A stretch of 12,642 nt of DNA. Origin: CAZNKU01 sp045654805 (lineage in GTDB: Bacteria; Bacillota; Clostridia; Monoglobales; Firm-18). Within the stretch, counting starts at the first letter, position 1; each line of letters begins with the position of its first letter. Shown piece by piece: positions 1 to 7,300 of the stretch. The translations under genes were made by a program, and so were the position numbers. The DNA lies in NCBI GenBank assembly GCA_045654805.1, contig JAZOOD010000006.1:1-12642 (forward strand), read 5' to 3'. Under the pieces are notes generated by a model that saw only the letters and a program-made list of their open reading frames with translations, was not told the DNA's origin and ran no database searches.

Positions 1-1
1 C

Positions 2-496
2 TCGGGAAGAAGACACACCTCATTCGCTTCGCTTGAGGTTATGCCCGAAATTACCGACGACGTTGAAATTGAAATTGCCGACGACGACTTAAAGGTTGAC
101 ACCTACCGTGCAAGCGGTGCGGGCGGTCAGCACGTTAACAAAACCGAATCGGCAGTTCGTATAACACATATTCCGACTGGAATTATTGTTGCTTGCCAAA
201 ACGAGCGCAGTCAACACCAAAACCGCGACGTTGCTATGAAAATGCTTCGCTCAAAGCTTATGGAAATTAAAGAGCGTGAGCATCTTGAAAAAATAGAGGA
301 TATCAAGGGTGTTCAGAAAGAAATTGCTTGGGGCTCACAGATTCGTTCTTATGTGTTTATGGCCTATACCCTTGCAAAAGACCACAGAACCGGCTTTGAA
401 TCGGGAAATATAAATGCTGTTATGGACGGTGACCTTGACGGATTTATTAATGAATATCTTAAAAAATCGTCATTGGGTCAACTTAATTTAAAATAA
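2..496 (+). CDS. prfB: Peptide chain release factor 2 (RF2), 3' part; 5' end outside window
   Basis: RF2 recognises UGA and UAA stop codons and triggers hydrolysis of peptidyl-tRNA on the ribosome. The open frame runs in from the left edge without a stop. Its first visible residues, SGRRHTSF, are the segment that directly follows the RF2 SPF anticodon-like tripeptide, so the N-terminal half, the SPF motif and any programmed frameshift site lie outside. The catalytic GGQ loop (ASGAGGQHVNKTESAVR) is intact, with GGQ at nt 122-130. The RF2-type tail WGSQIRSYV, DHRTGFES and MDGDLDGFI follows. The ATG at nt 41 is internal methionine, not the start. Codon use is unusual here: from nt 41 on, Asp is GAC 11 times and GAT once, and Arg is almost all CGN, unlike the AT-rich genes that follow. 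prfA starts 20 bases after the stop. Assignment as RF2 rather than RF1 rests on the sequence around the GGQ loop and the C-terminal tail. Confidence 0.95.
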   Translation, partial: SGRRHTSFASLEVMPEITDDVEIEIADDDLKVDTYRASGAGGQHVNKTESAVRITHIPTGIIVACQNERSQHQNRDVAMKMLRSKLMEIKEREHLEKIEDIKGVQKEIAWGSQIRSYVFMAYTLAKDHRTGFESGNINAVMDGDLDGFINEYLKKSSLGQLNLK

Positions 497-516
497 AAGA
501 AACGGAGTAATTAAAG

Positions 517-1587
517 GTGTTTGATAAATTATCATTTTTACAGCAAAGATATGATGAGCTTGCAAGAGACATAAGCTCACCCGAGGTAATTGCCGACCAG
601 GCTAAATTTACCAAGCTTTGTAAGGAACATGCCGACCTTACACCAATAGTTGAAAAATATAACGAATATAAAAAGGCAAAGGAAGATGCAGATGAAGCAA
701 GAGCAATGCTTGATGAAAATTTGGATAAAGATTTTCGTGAGCTTGTTCAGGCTGAATATGAGGAAGCAAAGGAAAAGATTGCAACATACGAGGAAGAGCT
801 AAAAATATTGCTTATACCTAAGGACCCTAATGATGAAAAGAACGTTATTATAGAAATCCGTGGCGGAGCAGGCGGTGATGAGGCGGCTTTGTTTGCTGCA
901 AATCTATTCAGAATGTATTCGATGTATGCGGAAGCTCGCAGATGGAAAACTGAAATACTAAGCATCAACGAAACTGAACTTGGCGGTATAAAGGAAGTTT
1001 CCTTCGGCATCAGCGGACAGGGTGCGTACAGCAGACTAAAATGGGAAAGCGGGGTACACCGTGTTCAAAGAATACCTTCAACTGAAAGTGGCGGCAGAAT
1101 ACATACATCCACAGTTACTGTTGCGGTTTTGCCGGAAGTTGAGGAAGTAGAAGTAGAGATTAATCAAAATGACCTTAGAATTGATGTTTTCCGTGCGGGT
1201 GGTCCAGGTGGACAGTGTGTTAATACAACTGACTCTGCTGTTCGTATTACTCATATACCTACAGGTTTGGTAGTATCTTGTCAGGATGAAAAATCTCAGC
1301 TAAAAAATAAAGAAAAGGGTATGAAAATTTTACGTTCAAGACTTTATGACTTGTTACAGAGTCAACAGCATGATGAAATTGCTGAACAGCGTAAAAGTCA
1401 GGTTGGTACAGGTGATCGAAGTGAGCGTATACGTACCTATAATTTTCCTGAAAGACGTGTAAGTGACCATAGAATCGGATTGACTTTATACAAGCTTGAT
1501 GCAATTTTAAATGGTGATTTGGATGAAATTATTGATGCACTTACAACATACTTTCAGGCTGAAAAATTAAAAGGTGATGAAGAATAA
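517..1587 (+). CDS. prfA: Peptide chain release factor 1 (RF1)
   Basis: RF1 reads UAG and UAA in the ribosomal A site and triggers release of the finished protein. The 356-residue product has the normal RF1 length. Residues 1-100 form the charged helical N-terminal domain. The conserved RGGAGGDEA block is at 115-123, and the stop-codon reading tripeptide P-S-T (the PxT motif of RF1) is at 187-189. The catalytic GGQ is at 231-233, followed by VNTTDSAVRITHIPTG and the tail VGTGDRSERIRTYNFPERRVSDHRIGLT (in pieces around 296-323). Start is GTG at 517, with CGGAG at 503-507 as ribosome binding site nine bases upstream. The residue after GGQ is Cys, where E. coli RF1 has His, and the loop reads AGGPGGQ. 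The Gln would be methylated by PrmC, whose gene is not in the window although it often lies just upstream of prfA. The stop overlaps the next start by one base. Confidence 0.97.
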   Translation: MFDKLSFLQQRYDELARDISSPEVIADQAKFTKLCKEHADLTPIVEKYNEYKKAKEDADEARAMLDENLDKDFRELVQAEYEEAKEKIATYEEELKILLIPKDPNDEKNVIIEIRGGAGGDEAALFAANLFRMYSMYAEARRWKTEILSINETELGGIKEVSFGISGQGAYSRLKWESGVHRVQRIPSTESGGRIHTSTVTVAVLPEVEEVEVEINQNDLRIDVFRAGGPGGQCVNTTDSAVRITHIPTGLVVSCQDEKSQLKNKEKGMKILRSRLYDLLQSQQHDEIAEQRKSQVGTGDRSERIRTYNFPERRVSDHRIGLTLYKLDAILNGDLDEIIDALTTYFQAEKLKGDEE

Positions 1588-2582
1588 TGAATACTCTATT
1601 GTTAGGTACTGACAATAAGGATTTAGCCCGTGCTTCCGATATTTTCCGAAGTGGCGGGCTTGTTGCCATTCCTACGGAAACAGTTTATGGTCTGGGGGCA
1701 AATGCTTTTGACAAGGATGCTTGCCTTAAAATTTTTGCTGCAAAAGGTCGCCCTGCCGATAATCCGTTGATAGTACATATAGCACACAAATCTCAGCTTG
1801 AAGACATTGTTGTGGAAATAAACGATAATGCAAAAAAATTGATGGATGCATTCTGGCCCGGTCCTCTAACCATTGTTATGAAAAAGTCTGTAAAAATTCC
1901 ATATGAAGTAAGTGCAGGACTAGATACAGTAGCGGTAAGAATGCCAAGCCACAAAATAGCAAAACAATTACTTGATATATGCGGATTACCCATTGCGGCA
2001 CCATCTGCAAATACATCGGGTAAGCCGAGTCCAACAACTGCAAAGCATGTATTAGATGATATGAATGGAAAAATAGATGCTATTATAGACGGCGGTAACT
2101 GTAATGTTGGGCTAGAATCAACTGTAATTGATGTTACAGAGGATATTCCCAAGCTTTTACGTCCCGGTGGGATTACTTACGAACAGTTGTGTGATATTTT
2201 GGGGGAAGTCATTAAAAATTACGAATTTAAAGATGGCGAAGTTCCTAAATCTCCGGGTGTAAAGTATAAACACTATGCACCTAAAGCAGAAGTGTTCGTT
2301 GTTAAAGGAAGTCTTGTTGATTTTATAAAAAAAGAATATTACAAATATGATAAAATAGGTGTTTTATGTCACAGTAAATATGAAATGCCTGAGAATTGTG
2401 TTGTTAAATATATGGGTAATAAGCCTGAAGAATATGCTAATACTTTATTTTCACACCTTCGTTCATTTGATGACGAAAATGTTGATGTTATATTCGCAGA
2501 GGATGTTGATGATAAGGGAATTAACCTTGCCGTAAGCAACAGGCTTTATAAGGCGGCGGGTTATAAATTTGTAGAATTGTAA
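1587..2582 (+). CDS. tsaC: L-threonylcarbamoyladenylate synthase, Sua5 type (two-domain TsaC)
   Basis: This enzyme makes threonylcarbamoyl-AMP from threonine, bicarbonate and ATP, the first step of the t6A37 modification of tRNAs reading ANN codons. At 331 residues it is the long Sua5 form rather than the short E. coli-type TsaC. The YrdC core (about 10-200) shows PTETVYGLG at 29-37, KGRPADNPLIVHI from 53, FWPGPLTIVM around 89-98, VAVRMPSH from 115, APSANTSGKPSPT from 138 and LLRPGGIT from 190. The Sua5 linker SPGVKYKHYAP is at 222-232, where the SPG loop covers the active site, and a C-terminal Sua5 domain follows to the end. The ATG overlaps the last base of the prfA stop, and AAGGTGA at 1571-1577 is a well-placed ribosome binding site inside prfA, so translation is probably coupled. 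tsaD, for a later step of the same pathway, lies two genes on. Confidence 0.95.
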   Translation: MNTLLLGTDNKDLARASDIFRSGGLVAIPTETVYGLGANAFDKDACLKIFAAKGRPADNPLIVHIAHKSQLEDIVVEINDNAKKLMDAFWPGPLTIVMKKSVKIPYEVSAGLDTVAVRMPSHKIAKQLLDICGLPIAAPSANTSGKPSPTTAKHVLDDMNGKIDAIIDGGNCNVGLESTVIDVTEDIPKLLRPGGITYEQLCDILGEVIKNYEFKDGEVPKSPGVKYKHYAPKAEVFVVKGSLVDFIKKEYYKYDKIGVLCHSKYEMPENCVVKYMGNKPEEYANTLFSHLRSFDDENVDVIFAEDVDDKGINLAVSNRLYKAAGYKFVEL

Positions 2583-2590
2583 GGAAGGGA

Positions 2591-3058
2591 ATGTTTTATA
2601 TCAATTACATTGACGTATTGGATGAGTGTGATATTTCCAAACTTGTTGAGTTGGAAAATATGTGTTTTCAAGACCCATGGAGCGAAAATATGTTTTTGGG
2701 CGATTTGAGAAATGACAATACCTCATATTTAGGTGCATTTATTGATGATAATATTCTGGTAGGATATATAGGTATGTGGGAGATTGGTGATACAGGTGAA
2801 ATAACAAATGTAGCTGTTCATCCAAATTACAGAAAAATGGGTATTGCATCAATGTTGTTGGAAAAACTTATTGAATATTGTCGTAATGATGGTTTTATGT
2901 TCCTTAATTTAGAAGTGCGTGAAAGTAATATACCGGCTATAAAACTTTATGAAAAATTTAATTTTAAAAAGGTTGGATTAAGAAAAAATTATTATAAAAA
3001 TCCAACGGAAAATGCAATACTTATGACCAATACTTTCTCGGAAGAAAGGGATGATTAA
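2591..3058 (+). CDS. rimI: RimI-type GNAT N-acetyltransferase (ribosomal protein S18-alanine acetyltransferase family)
   Basis: This is a 155-residue single-domain GNAT enzyme. The family transfers acetyl from acetyl-CoA to protein N-termini; E. coli RimI acetylates the N-terminal Ala of S18, though the natural substrate in Gram-positives is less certain. The acetyl-CoA binding motif A, VAVHPNYRKMGIASMLLEKL, spans about 74-93, with the R-x-x-G-I-A pyrophosphate loop at 81-86. The RimI signature LEVRESNIPAIKLYEKF runs over 107-123, and the family N-terminal ENMCFQDPWS is at 22-31. Position between tsaC and tsaD supports RimI, since rimI commonly sits beside tsa genes. The ATG at 2591 lies only two bases after a GGAAGG element (2583-2588), a short spacing; a TTG at 2618 is a less attractive alternative. 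Its end overlaps the annotated tsaD start by eight bases. Confidence 0.9.
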   Translation: MFYINYIDVLDECDISKLVELENMCFQDPWSENMFLGDLRNDNTSYLGAFIDDNILVGYIGMWEIGDTGEITNVAVHPNYRKMGIASMLLEKLIEYCRNDGFMFLNLEVRESNIPAIKLYEKFNFKKVGLRKNYYKNPTENAILMTNTFSEERDD

Positions 3059-4067
3059 TTTGACTAGAATACTTGCTATTGAAAGCTCATGTGATGAAAC
3101 TTCCGCTGCAGTAGTGGAATATACGGATAAATTTATTGTAAAATCAGATGTAATTGCATCGCAAATTGAGAAACATAAGCTATTCGGCGGTGTTGTACCT
3201 GAGGTTGCATCAAGAATGCATATAGAATGTATTTCCGGAGTAGTTGATGAGGCTTTGAATGAAGCGAAAGTTACATTTGTGGATATTGATGCTATTGCCG
3301 TAACATATGCACCCGGTCTTGTGGGGGCATTACTTGTTGGGGTGAATTATGCAAAATCATTAGCATTGGCGCTGAATAAACCACTTATTGCCGTACATCA
3401 TATTGAGGGACACATAAGTGCTAATTATATATCTTCACCGGAACTTAAACCGCCTTTTGTATGTCTTGTAGCATCCGGAGGACATTCAACTATAGCTAAA
3501 ATTGATGATTATGATTCCTATAAAGTAGTTGCAAAAACTCGTGACGATGCTGCAGGGGAAGCCTTTGATAAAATATCCCGAGTTTTAGGACTAGGTTATC
3601 CTGGCGGACCCCGGATACAAAAAGCTGCGGAAAGTGGTAATGAAAATGCATATAAATTCCCGAGAGTTTCTTTCGATGATTCCCTGGACTTCAGTTTCAG
3701 CGGTGTAAAGACCAATGTTATTAATTTAATTCATAAAATGAAACAGAATAATGAGAAAGTTCCTGTTGAAGATATTGCTGCGTCATTTCAGTATTGCGTT
3801 TGTGATGTTCTGGCAACGCGACTCATAGATGTTGCTAAGGCAGAGGGAGTCAAGGATGTATGTTTAGCAGGAGGTGTTGCAGCAAATCTTAAGCTTCGTG
3901 AACTTGCAGAAATGTATGCAAGTGAAAATGATATTAAGCTCCATTATCCACCCCTAGTATTGTGCACGGATAATGCCGCAATGATTGCTGCAAGAGGATA
4001 TTTTGAATATAAAAAAGGTAATTTTGCAAAATCAGACCTTAATGCTGTTGCAACAAAAAATATGTAA
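3051..4067 (+). CDS. tsaD: tRNA N6-adenosine threonylcarbamoyltransferase, catalytic subunit TsaD
   Basis: TsaD (Kae1/Gcp family, ASKHA fold) transfers the threonylcarbamoyl group from threonylcarbamoyl-AMP to N6 of A37 in tRNA; in bacteria it works with TsaB and TsaE. The 338-residue product carries ESSCDETSAAVVE at 11-23, the metal-binding H-x-E-G-H at 117-121, LVASGGHS at 139-146, GLGYPGGP at 180-187, FSFSGVKT at 214-221, LAGGVAANLKLRE from 272 and CTDNAAM at 305-311, where D307 is the third expected metal ligand. The frame opens at ATG 3051 inside rimI. A TTG at 3060 is a serious alternative: GAAAGGG at 3044-3050 is nine bases upstream of it, and it gives the N-terminus MTRILAIESSC, closer to the usual family start. 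tsaB and tsaE, often next to rimI-tsaD, are not here and must act from elsewhere. The gene ends the first operon. Confidence 0.96.
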   Translation: MINLTRILAIESSCDETSAAVVEYTDKFIVKSDVIASQIEKHKLFGGVVPEVASRMHIECISGVVDEALNEAKVTFVDIDAIAVTYAPGLVGALLVGVNYAKSLALALNKPLIAVHHIEGHISANYISSPELKPPFVCLVASGGHSTIAKIDDYDSYKVVAKTRDDAAGEAFDKISRVLGLGYPGGPRIQKAAESGNENAYKFPRVSFDDSLDFSFSGVKTNVINLIHKMKQNNEKVPVEDIAASFQYCVCDVLATRLIDVAKAEGVKDVCLAGGVAANLKLRELAEMYASENDIKLHYPPLVLCTDNAAMIAARGYFEYKKGNFAKSDLNAVATKNM

Positions 4068-4137
4068 ATAATTCTCTTAAAATATTATGTTAAGTTTTTG
4101 TTGAATAAATATTTATCAAATAGCAATACATTTTCCC

Positions 4138-4146
4138 TGTGGATAA
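4138..4146 (-). promoter_or_regulatory. DnaA box 1 (perfect TTATCCACA on the minus strand)
   Basis: The + strand reads TGTGGATAA, the exact complement of the consensus DnaA box TTATCCACA. It is the first of three like-facing boxes. The shared core is the ten-mer CTGTGGATAA, also found at box 3. Confidence 0.7.
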
Positions 4147-4158
4147 CTTGGATAAATC

Positions 4159-4167
4159 TGTGAATAA
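4159..4167 (-). promoter_or_regulatory. DnaA box 2 (TTATTCACA on the minus strand)
   Basis: The + strand reads TGTGAATAA, which fits the relaxed box TTATNCACA. It starts 21 bases after box 1, about two helical turns, in the same orientation. It lies just upstream of a TATAAT hexamer at 4172-4177. Confidence 0.6.
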
Positions 4168-4188
4168 CTTATATAATAAGACTTTAGC

Positions 4189-4197
4189 TGTGGATAA
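4189..4197 (-). promoter_or_regulatory. DnaA box 3 (perfect TTATCCACA on the minus strand)
   Basis: The + strand again reads TGTGGATAA, preceded by C as in box 1. It starts 30 bases after box 2, close to three helical turns, so all three boxes would face roughly the same side of the DNA. Very AT-rich sequence begins directly after it. Confidence 0.7.
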
Positions 4198-4206
4198 TCC
4201 AATTAA

Positions 4207-4227
4207 ATATTTGCAATTCGCAAATAT
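4207..4227. repeat. Inverted repeat, 8-base arms, 5-base spacer
   Basis: ATATTTGC at 4207-4214 and its exact complement GCAAATAT at 4220-4227 flank AATTC. The arms are perfect and the centre lies about 76 bases upstream of the TATAAT nearest mfd. It could be an operator for a dimeric regulator. No family can be named from the sequence, and the AT-rich background raises the chance of coincidence. Confidence 0.45.
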
Positions 4228-4292
4228 ATTTATGCATAATAAAATAATATTATGTAAATATACACAAGCAATACATAATTGTATAGAATATG

Positions 4293-4298
4293 TATAAT
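4293..4298 (+). promoter_or_regulatory. Candidate -10 element for mfd
   Basis: TATAAT lies 32 bases upstream of the mfd ATG. At a 17-base spacing the -35 position reads AATACA (4270-4275), only three of six matches to TTGACA, so this promoter would be weak or activator-dependent. A second TATAAT at 4172-4177, with TTGGAT at 4148-4153, is an alternative nested among the DnaA boxes. TATAAT arises easily by chance in such AT-rich DNA. Confidence 0.4.
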
Positions 4299-4330
4299 GA
4301 AAAATTTTTTTCATAAATGGAGAATTTTGT

Positions 4331-7300
4331 ATGTTAAATAAGGGTTTTGAGAAACTTCTTTATAAATCAGAAGAGTTTGTTGAAATTGTAAAAGCAATTG
4401 AAGATAAAATTAATACAATTAATATCAGCGGTGTGTCCGAAGCTGTTGCTTCACACTTCGCTTTTTCTGTCGCACAAAAAACAAATAGTTCTGCCATTAT
4501 TGTTACCGCGGATGGTATTACTGCAAGGCGTCTTTATGAAGATATGCAGTTTATGAATAAAGAGTGTATGTTGTTTTTGGATAAGGAACTTATTTTCTAT
4601 GATATTGAGACAGCGGGCAATGAGGTTGTATCTAAGCGTCTTCAGGTTTTGGAGTATATGCTTCATAATGATAATTTTATGATTATTACAACAGTTTCTG
4701 CATTGCTTAGTGTTACTGCTGATGTTAATTTGTATAAGGAGCAGATGATTGTCTTTAATGAGGGGGAAGATATTGACGATTATTTAGAGGAAAAATTCAA
4801 TGTCTTAGGATATAAGAGGGAAGAAGTTGTTGAAGGACAAGGACAATATTGTATAAGAGGTGGAATAATTGATTTTTACCCCTTTAACTCGGATTTACCT
4901 TATCGTGTTGAATTATTTGATACAGAAGTAGATACTGTAAGAACATTTGACCCTGTTAGCCAGAGAACAGTTGAAAGAGTTAATAATGTAGAGGTGATAC
5001 CTGCAAGTGAATATATTTTAACCACAGAAAAAAAGAAATTTATCATTGGAAAACTAAACCAACTTGCAGAAAAAAGTATTGATAAAACTTATATTAACAG
5101 AGATATTGAAACTTTCGAAAATTCTGGAGTATTTCCTTCCATAGATAAGTACATTCCTGTTATATATGATGATAAATTGCCTACTATAATGGATTATGCA
5201 AATAAAAATACCAAGTATTTTCTTTTTGAACCTATGCTTATAAGCAAAGCGGCTGAGGCAATGCATACAAGAATTGATGAAACTATAATATCATTTATAG
5301 AAAAAGGTAAAATCCCAGGCATTGACGGTAAATGGGTTTTTGATTATAACGATGCAATTAACAGACTTGAAAAGAAAAGTATCATTGGTATGTATGATAT
5401 TTTAACCTCTTGTCCGGATTATAATCCTATGCAAAACTTCAAATTAACATCTAAGGAGCAGATTTCCTTCCACGGTAAGACAGAGTTTTTTTATGACTGT
5501 GTCAGCAGATATAAAAAGGCGGGATTTTCCGTTATAATACTTGCCGGAACAGATGTAAAGGCATATAACTTGACAGATTCTTTGAATGATATTAACATTC
5601 CATCTGTATATATTGAAGATATTAAAAATGCTCCAAAAGCAAAAGAAATAATAATTACCAAGGGTGAACTTAACAGCGGATTCGAATATCCACTTATTAA
5701 AACTGCTGTTATAAGTGACAAAGAAATTTTTGGCACAGTAAAAAAAGTCAGAAGAAAAAAAGTGAATTCTAATCAGGAAAGAATAAAAAGTTTTACTGAT
5801 TTAAATGTTGGTGATTATGTTGTACACCAAAGTCACGGTATAGGTATATTTTCAGGCATTAAAACGATGACTGTTGAGGGAGCAACATCAGATTATCTGC
5901 AGATAAAGTTTGATAAGGATGATAATCTTTATGTTCCTGCAAATCAACTTGATGTTTTGTTTAAGTACGTGGGCAAAGAGGGGATTAACCTGAAGCTTAA
6001 CAAACTTGGCGGTACACAATGGGCACAGACAAAACTTAAAGTAAAGAAAAATTGTGCTGAAATGGCAGAACAACTTATTAATCTGTATGCAGGCCGTCAA
6101 AAGATTAGAGGTATAGAATTTTCACCACAGGGTGATATGCATACAAGCTTTGATGCAACATTTCCATACGAAGAAACTGATGATCAGTTAGAAGCTTTAA
6201 ATGATGTGTATAAGGATATGGAAAACTCTGTCCCTATGGACAGATTACTCTGCGGTGATGTTGGTTATGGAAAAACTGAAATTGCTTTAAGAGCGGCATT
6301 TAAGGCAGCATTTGACGGATATCAGGTTGCATATCTTGTACCTACTACGATACTTGCAAATCAACATTTTAATACATTTTCAGAACGTATGGCAGATTTT
6401 GGTATAAAAGTAGGTCTGCTATCCAGATTTCGTTCAAAAAAACAGCAGGAGGAAACTGTTAAAAAAGTCAACCGCGGAGAAATCGATGTTTTAATTGGTA
6501 CACACAGGATTATACAAAAGGATATTCAATTTAAAAAACTAGGTTTACTTATAATTGATGAGGAACAGCGTTTTGGGGTTGCTCATAAAGAAAAGTTGAA
6601 AGAATTAAAGACAAACGTTGACGTCCTCACACTTTCTGCAACGCCTATTCCACGTACTTTGCATATGAGTATGGTAGGAATACGAGATATGAGCGTCCTT
6701 GAAAATCCACCAAAGGACAGATATCCTGTTTCAACATATGTTATGGAATATAATACTGATATAATAAAAGAAGCTATAATGCGTGAAATTTCTCGGGGGG
6801 GTCAGGTTTATTACTTGCATAACCGTACTGATAATATAGAGAGTACAGCACAAAAAATTGCTTCATTTTCACCTCATATCCGAGTAGCTTATGCTCACGG
6901 TAAAATGTCTGAGCGCGAGCTTGAAAAAATTATGCAGCAAGTTATTGATAAGGAGATTGATGTGTTGGTATGTACTACGATTATTGAAACAGGTCTTGAT
7001 ATAGCCAATGCTAACACGATAATTGTAGAAGATGCAGATAAAATGGGACTTTCGCAATTATATCAATTAAGGGGACGTGTTGGTCGTTCCAATCGTCTTG
7101 CATATGCATATTTGTTCTATAAGCCTGATAAGGTTTTATCCGAAGTGGCAAATAAAAGGCTACGTGCTATTAAAGACTTTACTGAATTTGGCAGCGGTTT
7201 TAAAATTGCTTTAAGAGACCTTGAAATTCGAGGTGCAGGTAATCTTATTGGTGCACAACAACATGGTTTTATGGATAGTGTAGGATATGATATGTATTGC

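Larger units (their letters stand above)
4068..4330. other. Intergenic region between tsaD and mfd with DnaA boxes and very AT-rich DNA
   Basis: This 263-base gap is the longest gene-free stretch in the window. From left to right it holds a weak AT-only hairpin after tsaD (CTTAA/TTAAG at 4076-4080 and 4090-4094, followed by five T), then a cluster of three same-facing DnaA boxes (4138-4197) with a TATAAT at 4172-4177 between the second and third. An inverted repeat follows at 4207-4227, then a strikingly AT-rich tract with another TATAAT at 4293-4298 and the mfd ribosome binding site GGAG at 4319-4322. No convincing rho-independent terminator is visible. A minus-strand open frame across it has no recognisable features. 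Confidence 0.7.

Noticed and set aside
3944..3952. TTATCCACC in tsaD as a fourth DnaA box
   Set aside because: It is a one-mismatch match in coding sequence, in the opposite orientation and about 190 bases from the cluster.
4051..4103. CAACAAAAA...TTTTTGTTG inverted repeat at the end of tsaD as a terminator
   Set aside because: The arms are A/T-dominated and 35 bases apart, partly in coding sequence; the inner CTTAA/TTAAG stem is too weak for a confident intrinsic terminator.
4090..4314. Minus-strand open frame of 74 codons in the tsaD-mfd gap
   Set aside because: It spans AT-rich DNA, has no recognisable domain or clear ribosome binding site, and overlaps the DnaA boxes and mfd promoter elements.
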